In this document: in pieces, positions 9,955 to 21,600 of the stretch | How positions within the stretch are numbered: position 1 is the stretch's first letter | How the letters are laid out: the number at the start of each line of letters is the position of its first letter | Assembly (NCBI GenBank): GCA_032718475.1 | Contig: JAUCBJ010003610.1 | Span: 1-60,243 of the forward strand | Direction: 5' to 3' | DNA length: 60,243 nt | From: Nemertoderma westbladi | Lineage: Eukaryota; Xenacoelomorpha; Nemertodermatida; Nemertodermatidae | Made by a program: the position numbers and the translations under genes | Notes under the pieces: generated by a model | What the model saw: only the letters and a program-made list of their open reading frames with translations | Told to the model about the DNA's origin: nothing | The model's database searches: none

Positions 9955-10372
9955 TTTAAATTTACACTTTCTCACTTTCAAATTTACACTTTCTCACTTT
10001 CAAATTTACACTTTCTCACTTTCAAATTTACACTTTCTCACTTTCAAATTTACACTTTCGCACTTTCAAATTTACACTTTCTCACTTTCAAATTTACACT
10101 TTCTCACTTTCAAATTTACACTTTCGTACTTTCAAATTTACACTTTCGCACTTTCAAATTTACACTTTCGCACTTTCAAATTTACACTTTCGCACTTTCA
10201 AATTTACACTTTCGCACTTTCAAATTTACACTTTCGCACTTTCAAATTTACACTTTCTCGCTTTCAAATTTACACCTTCGCACTTTCAAATTTACACTTT
10301 CGCACTTTCAAATTTACACTTTCGCACTTTCAAATTTACACTTTCGCACTTTCAGATTTACACTTTGACAAT
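9955..10372 (-). repeat. right subterminal 22-bp repeat array
   Basis: About 19 copies of the reverse complement of the left unit (TTTACACTTTCGCACTTTCAAA). The inner copies carry TTTCTCACTTT and the outer ones TTTCGCACTTT, so variants are sorted along the array, as expected from local copy spread. Confidence 0.93.
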
Positions 10373-10440
10373 GAAAAGATAATTTTCACACTGAAAAGAT
10401 CATTTTCACACTGAAAAGATCATTTTCACACTAAAAAGAA

Positions 10441-10505
10441 CACTTTAGCACTGAAAAGGACACTTTCACATTTAAAAAGTTGCTTGGCCGTTCTGGGCCA
10501 CCGTA
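10441..10505 (-). repeat. right terminal inverted repeat
   Basis: Reverse complement of 5351-5415 with two differences; the terminal GGCCACCGTA at 10496-10505 mirrors TACGGTGGCC. Flanked on the outside by CCTATG (10506-10511). Confidence 0.93.
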
Positions 10506-10511
10506 CCTATG

Positions 10512-11018
10512 CATTGGATGTGATAAATCTTTGATCCATCGTCGACTGAAGCAAACTGAGTCACCGTCTGTGTCCGTTTAGTACACTGTCGCCGTATTTT
10601 CTTTGCTCATTTTCTCTAAAATGTCTTATATAGGACGTATGGAATAGTCTTACACGTTAAACAATTATTTACATACATTAGCTAGTCCCGTCACTTCCAA
10701 CTGGACGCAAACATTATGCAAACACGAGCTGCTTTATTGAATAAAGAATCACGCATTAATATAAATGGAAATAATACATTCTAGAATACGGTAATTTAAG
10801 TTGTTTCCATGTTATCGATTACTTTGCAGCGTTCCGTCCTATAGGCCGCCACGCTGCAAAGTAGTAGTTTGCAGCGTTACGAGTAATTCACCAGAACGCT
10901 GTTAAGTTGACATAATGTAACAAAAAAATATAGTACTCGACCCCATCCTCAATACAATTATTAATAAATCAATAAATTGTCAGGGGAGTAAATTGATATT
11001 TATTACTGTTGTTTACAG
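10512..11018 (+). other. intronic or upstream region with a GCAGCG hairpin
   Basis: No exon is visible. ACTTTGCAGCGT (10821-10832) and ACGCTGCAAAGT (10851-10862) are perfect inverted repeats, followed by a further TTTGCAGCGTTACG. The N-terminal ABCA exons are not here, so they lie upstream of the transposon or outside the window. Confidence 0.5.
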
Positions 11019-11222
11019 CCTCCCGGTTTAATTGGATTCTTTTTGAAAATGAGCCTGATATGGTGAAAATGATAATCACCGGGAACATATCCGGTGGAGT
11101 ATCATTCTCAGCACATGAAGACCGCTGCGACTATGCGATCCGCTTCGATCATACGCAGGTTCCTGATACTGAGAGACGATGGCCAACGTTTGACTTATTT
11201 GTTGATAAAACTGATAGTAGTA
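11019..11222 (+). CDS. ABCA-type transporter, exon of the first extracellular domain
   Basis: The exon follows the acceptor TTGTTTACAG (AG at 11017-11018) and ends before a GTAAAA donor at 11223. It begins with two bases of a split codon and ends with one, and the next exon begins with two bases, so the phases agree. The encoded text contains S-G-G-V-S-F, Y-A-I-R-F-D-H and R-R-W-P-T-F-D-L-F, matching the A-G-V-x-F ... Y-x-I-R-F ... W-x-T pattern in the first extracellular domain of ABCA proteins. The reading frame meets a stop shortly after the donor, supporting splicing. Exon borders are predicted, not proven. Confidence 0.7.
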
Positions 11223-12306
11223 GTAAAAGTTAGTTCCAATAACTAACTATGTATAAAGTCATTGACTTCTAAGTCAACTGACCCTCTTTCGCATACTTAC
11301 TTACACTTCACAGTGCACGCAGACAATATTATTATCTATGTCGCTGATCCGCCTTTCCTTTTAACTCCTCATGTATATCGTTTTATTATTACTCCTTACC
11401 CTCAATTGGTAACAACATGCATTATTGTTTTGGTCAGAAAATGCCTAAACTATAACCTACTCCCTTAAAGTTTATGTTTGAATACCCACTTAACACATAT
11501 TTAGTGATTGCGCTCATGTTACGCTATTAACTCACAAATTCATGGCGATCCATCCTTATTGTAAGTGGGGCCGTTTTCTGTGAGTTTGAATAGCATGTAT
11601 TCTCCAAGGCCTACTTAATACTTCTAAATTCCTTGCGATAATATCGTTCAATTCGCCATATTTGGCTACATTTTATTACTTTATTATTACATTTTATTAC
11701 ATAGTTTTACTAGGGAATAAAAACGTTTGTGATTCATGCAATACATATTTCCATTCATTAAAAGTTCCTCTAAATCTCGCCTATCTCGCATTAAACCATT
11801 CTAGCAGTATAATATCCCGGCGTACCTACAGATTCATTCCCACTTCTCTTCCATGTAGTCCAGTCCAGCCTACAAAACGCGAGCGAAGCGAGTGAAAGTT
11901 TTTTTAACCTTGTTCAGTATTGCAAATATGAAACATTTGCAAAAACTACAGTATATTTACCCAAAGTTTTCCATGTTTGCTTTTACAAAGATCACCATTG
12001 TAAGCTGTCTGTTCTAAACTACCGAGTAGTTATTGTAGTTTGAGCACGATCCACTTTTTCTGACATTAAACGCAGTCCTTCAGCAAGGTTGAGGTAGAGG
12101 TTTCATCTACTAATTAAAATGACATATATTACATTACGCTCTCTATCAGTCTGAATGACAGCCAACCTCACACTTACAGAACAGTTACATTCAATGTATA
12201 GATTGACAATATATGAGTCATAGTCCTCAACAAACATCCACTCTTTCAAAAGTACTGAACTATTTAATGCGCGTAGATGATAAATGATTAATTTATTAAT
12301 TTCCAG
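11223..12306 (+). other. ABCA intron
   Basis: Begins GTAAAA and ends TTAATTTCCAG. AT-rich, with several in-frame stops. No other feature is supported. Confidence 0.6.
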
Positions 12307-15300
12307 AAGATTCGGAACCCATTTCTACAACTTATGAAAAATTCATCAACATTCAAAAAGAGATAGACTGGGGATGTATTGAGCAGTTAACCAACGATTC
12401 ATCAATTAAAAGTTTTATTAATACCGAAATGAAAGAAACACCATCACGAGAACTGAATGATTTATCAGCTGCTACCTCCATGATTACCAATGGAATTGCT
12501 AGGTTTTACTCACTTCTATTAATCCTTGGATTATTATGTTCAGCTGTGATCATGATCCAATATCTTATACAAGAGAAGGAACTCAAACTGAAGGAGTCCA
12601 TGCTGATTATGGGCCTAACTCCCTGGCTACATTGGACTGCTTGGTTCCTTCATTTCCTCTTATTGCTTACTATTGTTAATATTTTTATCACCATATTTCT
12701 CTGCGTAAATACTTATGGTTCTTCTCTTCTAGGTGAAACAGATGGGACACTTGTTTTTATTTTTCTTGAGTTTTACTTTAGCGCAACAATTTGTTTCTGT
12801 TTTTTTGTTTCAACGCTATTTTCTCATTCACGAATGGCCACCTTTATTAGTATCATTATTTGGCTTCTCGCTTTCACTGTGTTTATGATATGCGATTTTT
12901 CTTTTTATAATGATGTAAATCTTTTTGTGAAATGTTTGATCTGCCTTTTGCCTAATGCTTGTTTAGGAATGGGGTTTCGCGTAATATACATTTGGTTAAA
13001 AAGGGGATCAAGTTGCCAATGGGCAAACATCGCTTATGAAATTTCTACAGATGATAGTTTTTCTATGGGGTATGCCATAATGATGATGATTTTAGATTGT
13101 TTCATTTACATTGGTTTAACCTGGTACATTTCAAATGTTTTTCCTGGGGAATATGGCGTTCCTAAAAGATGGTACTTTCTTTGTATCCCATCATACTGGC
13201 ATTCTGAAAGGAAAAATAATTATGTTCGTTGTAACGAAAAGGTGAGTATATTGAAAGAGTACTTTGAAGACGAACCGACTCAGCTTGTCGCTGGAGTGGA
13301 GGTAAGAGGGCTATCAAAGAAATTTCCAAATACGTCCCAACCTGCCGCTGACAAGGTCACTTTCAACATGTATCCTGGAGAAATTACTGCGCTACTAGGT
13401 AAGAATGGAGCTGGTAAGACAACAACCATATCGATGCTTACTGGTTTGTTTGCTCCAACAAATGGCACAGCTCTAATTAATGGCTACGACATTCGTAGTG
13501 ATATGCCGAGAATCCGCGAGAGTTTAGGTTTCTGCCCCCAACACAACCTGCTGTTTAACACACTTACTGTAAAGGAACACTTACTCTTTTACATTGGTCT
13601 TAAAGGTTTAAGTGATAATGAGATAACAATGTCACAAATCAATGAAACACTAAACATGGTAGGACTTATGGATAAAATTGATGCTCGAGCACAAACATTA
13701 TCCGGTGGAATGAAAAGGAAGTTATCGCTAGGAATCGCTTTTATTGGTGGATCAAAAACGGTTTTCTTGGATGAACCAACAACTGGAATGGATCCTGCAG
13801 CCCGCAGGTCTACTTGGGATCTTATTGCGAAAAACAAGCAAGGTAGGACAATATTGCTAACGACACATTTTATGGAAGAGGCTGATGTGTTGGGAGATCG
13901 AATAGGGATTATAGTTAATGGGAAAATGCACTGTTTTGGATCTCCAATGTATTTAAAACGAATGTTTGGGGTAGGTTATCATATGAGTATAGTAAAAGGG
14001 CCAAGTTGTGATGTAAATCAATTAACAACCACCATTCAGTCGATTGTGCCTCATTCTTCACTGGGATCCAATGTTGCAGCAGAACTGACATACATGCTTC
14101 CGACTGAGCAGAGACACAAATTTGCCGAGTTGTTCACCAAATTGGAGAATTATAAGGAGGCTTTTGGTATAGATAGCTATGGTGCTTCTCTAACCTCCAT
14201 GGAGGAAGTCTTTCTTAATGTTGACAAAAAAGCCATACAAAGTGCCAATGAAACTATTCAGATTGATGATAATTCTCATGTAAATAAAAGTTCATGTTTA
14301 AAGTTTCTTCGAAGAAAAGAAACTGTTACATTTGAAGATGGTTATCAGAATGATAACTCCGATATTGCTGAAGTTGGTTTTGAAATAGGTGTGGAAAAGA
14401 GTTTGAAATGGCCATCAATTGGCGCCGCCAAGACAGGAATTAAAAAGTTCCTCAGTCAAGTTCGTTCTATGTTGCTCAAACGGGTAATTTATTCTCTAAG
14501 GAATCCAAGCATTTTAGTTTTACAATGTCTTATTCCTCTTTTATTAATTATTCTATTACCCATAATATCAAATACAAAAACAACAAAAGGAACGCCCCTT
14601 GTGGTGAATGGCCGCGTTATGGACATTTCTGAATATGGAATCACCAGCGCATTTTTTCAGTTTGAAGGGGAATCAACCATTCCAGCATTACACAAACTTA
14701 AACAGCTTAAACAAACTTATCCAAGATATTTGGAAAGTAAAGGTGTAAATGCTAGGAGCGTGGGCAATATAAGTTATTCTTTAGTTAAGGAAAGAGAACA
14801 AGATTTCAGCTATTATTTGAATAATTACATTTTATCGGCATCATTTAAATTTTCAAAAAAAGGCATTGACATTACTTTATTCTACAAAAAAATTGCCTAC
14901 CATTCCCAACCAATATCCTTGAATGCGTTCCACAATGCTTTGTTAAATAGTATCTTAATTTCTAAAGATAAGGCATCCAGTTCAATAACAACATATAACA
15001 AGCCTATCGTCATTGTTAATAATTCCTCGAAAGACAGAAACGTTGGTATGGAGGATAGGGAGGCCCAAATGAAGAACTCACTCCTTATTTGGGTAATCAT
15101 AATCTTGTTGATGAGCTTTTCGAGTGGGAGCTTTGTGTACTTCCTTGTTTCGGAAAGGATAAGCAATTCAAAACACATTCAATTTGTTTCTGGTGTCAGC
15201 GCGTTTAGTTTCTGGGGAACCACATTTATTTATGATTTTTTAAATTTCTTTGTAGTGGATTTATTGATTCTGTTAGTTGTTGTAGCGGCTGGTTCTGAGG

Positions 15301-16910
15301 TGTATTCAGGAGATGCTCTTGGTTTTCTATTTTTGTTGTTCATTTTTTTCTCTTTATGTAACCTGCCTTTCATGTACTTGATTCAGTATTTGTTCGGTTC
15401 TCCTGCAAAAGCGTTTACTTTCAGCACCATTCTGAATTTGATAACATTTGTGATCGTGTTGGGAATATCTTATGTAATGTCAACGATTTCCCAAGTAGGA
15501 GAAGATAGGAATAGTTATTCTGAATATATTCCTATTTCCCAGTATGAGACGTTGTTTGCATTCCTTCCTATGTTCTCTTTATTTCGAGGAATTTCGGGTA
15601 TTTCCAGCATCAGTAACGATAATGATATGCGCAATAATGGTGAAATGACACGTATGGGAAATGATGAAGAAGAAGATAAACAACCTGTAGGCTATGCAGA
15701 TTGGGATAGACCTGGAAGTGGCAAATACTTGCTCTTAATGATATTAGAAGTTGTATTGATATTGCTAATGTTGTTTTTAAGTGAATCAGGTCTTATTCGC
15801 CGATTTAAGTTGTATTTGTATCCAAAAATCTGTAAAGTTCACGATTTTGGTGCTACAGCTACCACATTCGATGACGATGTTGCCCGCGAGCGCGAAAATA
15901 TGACAATTGTTAAAAATGAAAGAACTGGCCGAGAGTTTGTTCTGTATCATTTATGCAAAGTTTACAGACAATGTTGCTGGCGTAATCCTGTCGTTGCCGC
16001 AAATAATTTATGTCTGAAAGTACCACCAGGTGAATGCTTTGGGCTATTGGGTGTCAACGGAGCAGGAAAAACCACCACGTTTAAAATTGTAACCGGAGAC
16101 TTAATGATGACTTCCGGTACGGCATACTTAGGTGGATTTAATATTCGAAATGAGTTGAGGTCTGCACAACAGTTGATGGGATATTGCCCACAATTTGATG
16201 CTTTGATTGGTCAGATGACGGGTATTGAGACAGTGGAGATGTTTGCTAGACTAAGAGGTATCGAGGAATCTAAAGTGGGACGAGTGTCTCGGAATCTATT
16301 GCGTGAGTTAGGTTTGAGACCGTACGCCAATAAATTGGCAAATACCTACAGCGGAGGAAATAAAAGGAAGCTTTGCACTGCCATAGCTGTAGTCGGCAGT
16401 CCTAAGGTGGTGTTACTCGATGAACCCACATCTGGTATGGATCCTGTGTCTAAACGATTCATATGGGATGTCCTTTGTAGGGTTCGCAATCAGGGAACAT
16501 CGATAATACTTTCAACGCATAGTATGGAAGAATGCGAGGCCCTGTGCACGCGTTTAGCTATAATGGTCAATGGTGAATTCAAGTGTTTAGGTTCACCCCA
16601 ACATCTCAAGTCAAAATTTGGACAGGGATTTTCAATCAAGGCACAAGTGAGTTCGAATAGTGATTCTCTTGCGAAAGATGTTTATACTACGAAAATGTTC
16701 ATTGAGACAAACTTTCCTGGATCGGTGTTAAAGGATGAACATCACGGATTAGTTACTTATCAAGTACGTAGCCAATCATTGTCCTGGGCCCATTTGTTTG
16801 CGACGATGGAGGGTGCACAGACTATGTTGAATTTAGAAGATTATTCTGTTTCGCAAACAACACTTGAGGAGGTTTTCTTAGCTTTTGCCAGTGATCTAAG
16901 CTCGAACTAA
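12307..16910 (+). CDS. ABCA-type lipid transporter, giant terminal exon
   Basis: The frame is open from the acceptor at 12305-12306, 41 codons before the first ATG (12429), to TAA at 16908-16910, about 1534 codons. Using ATG 12429 as residue 1: a membrane domain at about 25-270 with hydrophobic helices and the typical I-Q-E-K-E-L-K-L-K-E-S-M; nucleotide-binding domain 1 with Walker A G-K-N-G-A-G-K-T-T at about 322, signature L-S-G-G-M-K-R-K at 424, Walker B V-F-L-D-E-P-T-T-G-M-D-P at 446 and H-loop T-T-H-F-M-E-E-A-D at 477; second membrane domain at about 680-1135 with a large extracellular loop; domain 2 with G-V-N-G-A-G-K-T-T at about 1206, Y-S-G-G-N-K-R-K at 1306, V-L-L-D-E-P-T-S-G-M-D-P at 1326 and S-T-H-S-M-E-E at 1360. 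All catalytic motifs are intact. The family moves lipids across membranes using ATP. The first membrane helix lies in an unseen upstream exon. Having both ATPase domains in one exon is unusual for an animal ABCA gene. Confidence 0.93.
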
Positions 16911-17340
16911 CTTGGTAGGAAATGGGTTATTTCTTCGATGTTGAATTTAGAAGATTATTATATGTTTGCAAACAACACTTAAGGATATTTCCTTAGCTCT
17001 TGCCGTTATTTCTTCAACCGACTCAAACCATCTAACCTGTGTGTGAGAATGAAAGTTGCTCAATTAAGGAGACTTTAATCATAGTTTTGATTACTCATAA
17101 ATTTTAAGCGTCGAAATTAAATTGAAATTTTACACTTTAAATTGGTTTTCACAAATACCGATATTTAAACGGAGAAGGATACAAGTTATGTTTTACTTTG
17201 ATCACTTATAGTTGTTACACTATTGTTTTATTTTCCTCAGTAAAATTTTTTTTCAGATAAAACATAAAAGAAAATGTTCGCGATTTATCATCAATAATTG
17301 TGTTCACTTTCTGCTTAGCCAAGAAATATAAAGGATACTA
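16911..17340 (+). other. ABCA 3' flank with a decayed copy of the gene's end
   Basis: 16938-17010 repeats the coding sequence at 16825-16898: ATGTTGAATTTAGAAGATTA, then GCAAACAACACTT and CTTAGCTnTTGCC occur in both. The spacing is about 113 bp and the copy has lost its frame, so it is a diverged tandem duplication now in the 3' region. No clear AATAAA is visible before 17340. Confidence 0.7.
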
Positions 17341-18155
17341 CCGGGTGTTCCATAATGAATGCCACCCCCCCCCCCCCTGACCAGCCAAAACTGTCAGACA
17401 TGCACCTTAGTGTAATATATCATTCGAAAGAGAATTTAATTCTGAGCTTGCATGCAAAAATTTAGGGTCCAATACAAAAGTATAAAAATTGTATAGGCTA
17501 TTATTTAAACCAATCTTTTTTTTCAATATTTTACAATTAAAAAAATATAATTTATCCGGCGTTAGTCATCAGCTTTAGAGCCATGTTTCCTCTTTGCAGC
17601 ACGCCGAGCTCCTCGATAGTGGCAAATGTTGGCCCTTAAAAGGGGCCGTTTTGGTTTGAGTTCAGTTTCATTATGCCACAGAATCACGTCCCTCTCTAAA
17701 AGTAACATCTCTGATTCTGTCCTACCATACGTTTTTCTTCAGAGTCATCGAAGATTGCACTGGAACCTCATTTTAATTACTTCTGTTAGGCCTAATTCAG
17801 TCAAATTACCGGTATTAATAAGTTACCGGTATTTCCGGTAACTGAATATTGTAATATAATGCAATACAGCAAAAGTCAGGCAGTAATAACTGTTTAAACA
17901 GGGCTGTAAATCTGATGACTAACGCTGGATAAATTCTATTTTTTTTAGTTGTGATTAAATCACAAATATTAAAAAGTAAGATAGGTTTAAAGAATTGCCT
18001 ATACAATTTTTATACTTTTGTATTGGACCCTAAATTTTTGCATGCAAGCTCATAATTAAATTATCTTTCGAATGATATACAACTAAAGTACATGTCTGGC
18101 AGTTTTGGCTGGCCAGGGGGGGGGGGGGGGGGGGAAATCATTATGGAACACCAGG
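17341..18155. mobile_element. MITE with long inverted ends and TA duplication
   Basis: The left end CCGGGTGTTCCATAATGA at 17341 and the right end (reverse complement CCTGGTGTTCCATAATGA, ending 18155) are inverted and flanked by TA at 17339-17340 and 18156-18157. The arms contain a C-run or G-run and shared text such as TTTGCATGCAAGCT and GTTAGTCATCAG, and reach about 250 bp each. No transposase ORF is present. A TA duplication suggests mobilisation by a Tc1/mariner-type enzyme; that is inference. Confidence 0.85.
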
Positions 18156-18679
18156 TACTGTAATTGAAATAATATTTATTATTTATGTGGTTAAGAATAT
18201 CGGCCATATATTGTCAATATACTACACCCACCGGGAAACTGAAATATTGATGATAAAAATCAAACAATTTCTCCAAAGTTTTATCTTCTGTAATTATTTA
18301 TTCGTGATTACAATTGATAGTGAACCATGCATGCCTACGTGATCAAAATATAATGTTACTTTCGCTGGCGGGGCATTTAATTTTTATAAATATTTGGAAT
18401 GAATTTACCTGCTAAAGATGGTGGTGGTTCTGCTAGTTTACCAGTTTTTCATCGAAAACTCTTTGATGTTGATTCTAACTCTTGGCCATTGTATAATTTC
18501 GTTTCACCCAACTTAATATAAGTTTAATTTTGATTTTTATCTGCCTTATTGATTTCGAATTTACATTTATAACCTAAACAGTCTTGTGGGTAGTCATTAC
18601 CGGTACTACTGGCGCGTATTTTAGTTTTGTTACATTACACGGATATGGATTCTATTTGGATATAAGGATAGATATGAGG
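18156..18679. other. gene-free spacer
   Basis: AT-rich, no supported feature. The edge of the satellite is approached through GTAACGCGGTGTGTACCGGG at about 18683. Confidence 0.5.
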
Positions 18680-21600
18680 ATATGTAACGCGGTGTGTACC
18701 GGGGTGTGTATTTTAATTTATTTGTACCGCGATCAAGATATGTACCGCGGTGTGTACCGGGGTGTGTATGGGGGTGTGTACCGCGAGCAAGATATGTACC
18801 GCGGTGTGTACCAGGGTGTGTATGGGGGTGTGTACCGCGATCAAGATATGTACCGCGGTGTGTACCGGGGTGGGTATGGGGGGTGTGTACCGCGATCAAG
18901 ATATGTACCGCGGTGTGTACCGGGGTGTGTATGGGGGTGTGTACCGCGATCAAGATATGTACCACGGTGTGTACCGGGGTGTGTATGGGGTGTGTGTACC
19001 GCGATCAAGATATGTAACGCGGTGTGTACCGGGGTGTGTAGGGGGGTGTGTACTGCGATCAAGATATGTACCGCGGTGTGTACCGGGGTGTGTATGGGGG
19101 TGTGTACTGCGATCAAGATATGTAACGCGGTGTGTACCGGGGTGTGTATGGGGTGTGTGTACCGCGATCAAGATATGTACCGCGGTGTGTACCGGGGTGT
19201 GTATGGGGGTGTGTACCGCGATCAAGATATGTACCGCGGTGTGTACCGGGGTGTGTATGGGGGTGTGTACCGCGATCAAGATATGTACCGCGGTGTGTAC
19301 CGGGGTGTGTATGGGGGTGTGTACCGCGATCAAGATATGTACCGCGGTGTGTACCGGGGTGTGTATGGGGTGTGTGTACCGCGATCAAGATATGTAACGC
19401 GGTGTGTACCGGGGTGTGTAGGGGGGTGTGTACTGCGATCAAGATATGTACCGCGGTGTGTACCGGGGTGTGTATGGGGGTGTGTACTGCGATCAAGATA
19501 TGTAACGCGGTGTGTACCGGGGTGTGTATGGGGTGTGTGTACCGCGATCAAGATATGTACCGCGGTGTGTACCGGGGTGTGTATGGGGGTGTGTACCGCG
19601 ATCAAGATATGTACCGCGGTGTGTACCGGGGTGTGTATGGGGGGTGTGTACCGCGATCAAGATATGTACCGCGGTGTGTACCGGGGTGTGTATGGGGGTG
19701 TGTACCGCGATCAAGATATGTAACGCGTTGTGTACCGGTGTGTACCGCGATCAAGATATGTAACGCGGTGTGTAACGGGGTGTGTATGGGGGTGTGTACC
19801 GCGATCAAGATATGTACCGCGGTGTGTACCGGGGTGTGTATGGGGGGTGTGTACCGCGATCAAGATATGTACCGCGGTGTGTACCGGGGTGTGTATGGGG
19901 GTGTGTACCGCGATCAAGATATGTACCGCGGTGTGTACCGGGGTGTGTATGGGGGTGTGTACCGCGATCAAGATATGTAACGCGGTGTGTAACGGGGTGT
20001 GTATGGGGGTGTGTACCGCGATCAAGATATGTACCGCGGTGTGTACCGGGGTGTGTATGGGGGTGTGTACCGCGATCAAGATATGTAACGCGGTGTGTAA
20101 CGGGGTGTGTATGGGGGTGTGTACCGCGATCAAGATATGTACCGCGGTGTGTACCGGGGTGTGTATGGGGGGTGTGTACCGCGATCAAGATATGTACCGC
20201 GGTGTGTACCGGGGTGTGTATGGGGGTGTGTACCGCGATCAAGATATGTACCGCGGTGTGTACCGGGGTGTGTATGGGGGTGTGTACCGCGATCAAGATA
20301 TGTACCGCGGTGTGTACCGGGGTGTGTATGGGGGTGTGTACCGCGATCAAGATATGTAACGCGGTGTGTAACGGGGTGTGTATGGGGGTGTGTACCGCGA
20401 TCAAGATATGTACCGCGGTGTGTACCGGGGTGTGTATGGGGGTGTGTACCGCGATCAAGATATGTAACGCGGTGTGTAACGGGGTGTGTATGGGGGTGTG
20501 TACCGCGATCAAGATATGTACCGCGGTGTGTACCGGGGTGTGTATGGGGGTGTGTACCGCGATCAAGATATGTAACGCGGTGTGTAACGGGGTGTGTATG
20601 GGGGTGTGTACCGCGATCAAGATATGTACCGCGGTGTGTACCGGGGTGTGTATGGGGGTGTGTACCGCGATCAAGATATGTACCGCTAGGTGTGGGGGGG
20701 GGGTGTGTATGGGGGTGTGTACCGCGATCAAGATATGTACCGCGGTGTGTACCGGGGTGTGTATGGGGGTGTGTACCGCGATCAAGATATGTACCGCTAG
20801 GTGTGGGGGGGGGGTGTGTATGGGGGTGTGTACCGCGATCAAGATATGTACCGCGGTGTGTACCGGGGTGTGTATGGGGGTGTGTACCGCGATCAAGATA
20901 TGTACCGCGGTGTGTACCGGGGTGTGTATGGGGGTGTGTACCGCGATCAAGATATGTAACGCGGTGTGTAACGGGGTGTGTATGGGGGTGTGTACCGCGA
21001 TCAAGATATGTACCGCGGTGTGTACCGGGGTGTGTATGGGGGTGTGTACCGTGATCAAGATATGTACCGCGGTGTGTACCGGGGTGTGTATGGGGGTGTG
21101 TACCGCGATCAAGATATGTACCGCGGTGTGTACCGGGGTGTGTATGTGGGTTTGTACCGCGATCAAGATATGTACCGCGGTGTGTACCGGGGTGTGTATG
21201 GGGGTGTGTACCGCGATCAAGATATGTACCGCGGTGTGTACCGGGGTGTGTATGGGGGTGTGTACCGCGATCAAGATATGTACCGCGGTGTGTACCGGGG
21301 TGTGTATGGGGGTGTGTACCGCGATCAAGATATGTACCGCGGTGTGTACCGGGGTGTGTATGGGGGGTGTGTACCGCGATCAAGATATGTACCGCGGTGT
21401 GTACCGGGGTGTGTATGGGGGTGTGTACCGCGATCAAGATATGTACCGCGGTGTGTACCGGGGTGTGTATGGGGGTGTGTACCGTGATCAAGATATGTAC
21501 CGCGGTGTGTACCGGGGTGTGTATGGGGGGTGTGTACCGCGATCAAGATATGTACCGCTAGGTGTGGGGGGGGGGGGTGTGTATGGGGGTGTGTACCGCG

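Larger units (their letters stand above)
5351..10505. mobile_element. complete DNA transposon carrying HECT-like and integrase genes (IS3EU-like)
   Basis: The ends are inverted repeats. The left end reads TACGGTGGCCCAGAACGGCC from 5351 and the right end reads the same inward from 10505; over the first 65 bp I count 2 mismatches. The element is flanked by perfect 6-bp direct repeats CCTATG at 5345-5350 and 10506-10511, the expected target-site duplication. Inside are inward-facing 22-bp repeat arrays, a plus-strand zinc-ribbon/HECT gene (6342-7894) and a minus-strand IS3-like DDE integrase (8629-9762), arranged convergently. From memory, an IS3-type integrase with a 6-bp duplication matches the eukaryotic IS3EU superfamily. 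The integrase looks intact, while the HECT gene is frameshifted by a 20-bp insertion. The element sits upstream of the first visible ABCA exon and may be inside an intron of that gene. Confidence 0.9.

Noticed and set aside
12301-12428. Taking ATG 12429 as the start of the ABCA protein
   Set aside because: The frame is open 41 codons further up to a good splice acceptor, the upstream text matches family pattern, and an exon with compatible phase lies at 11019-11222.
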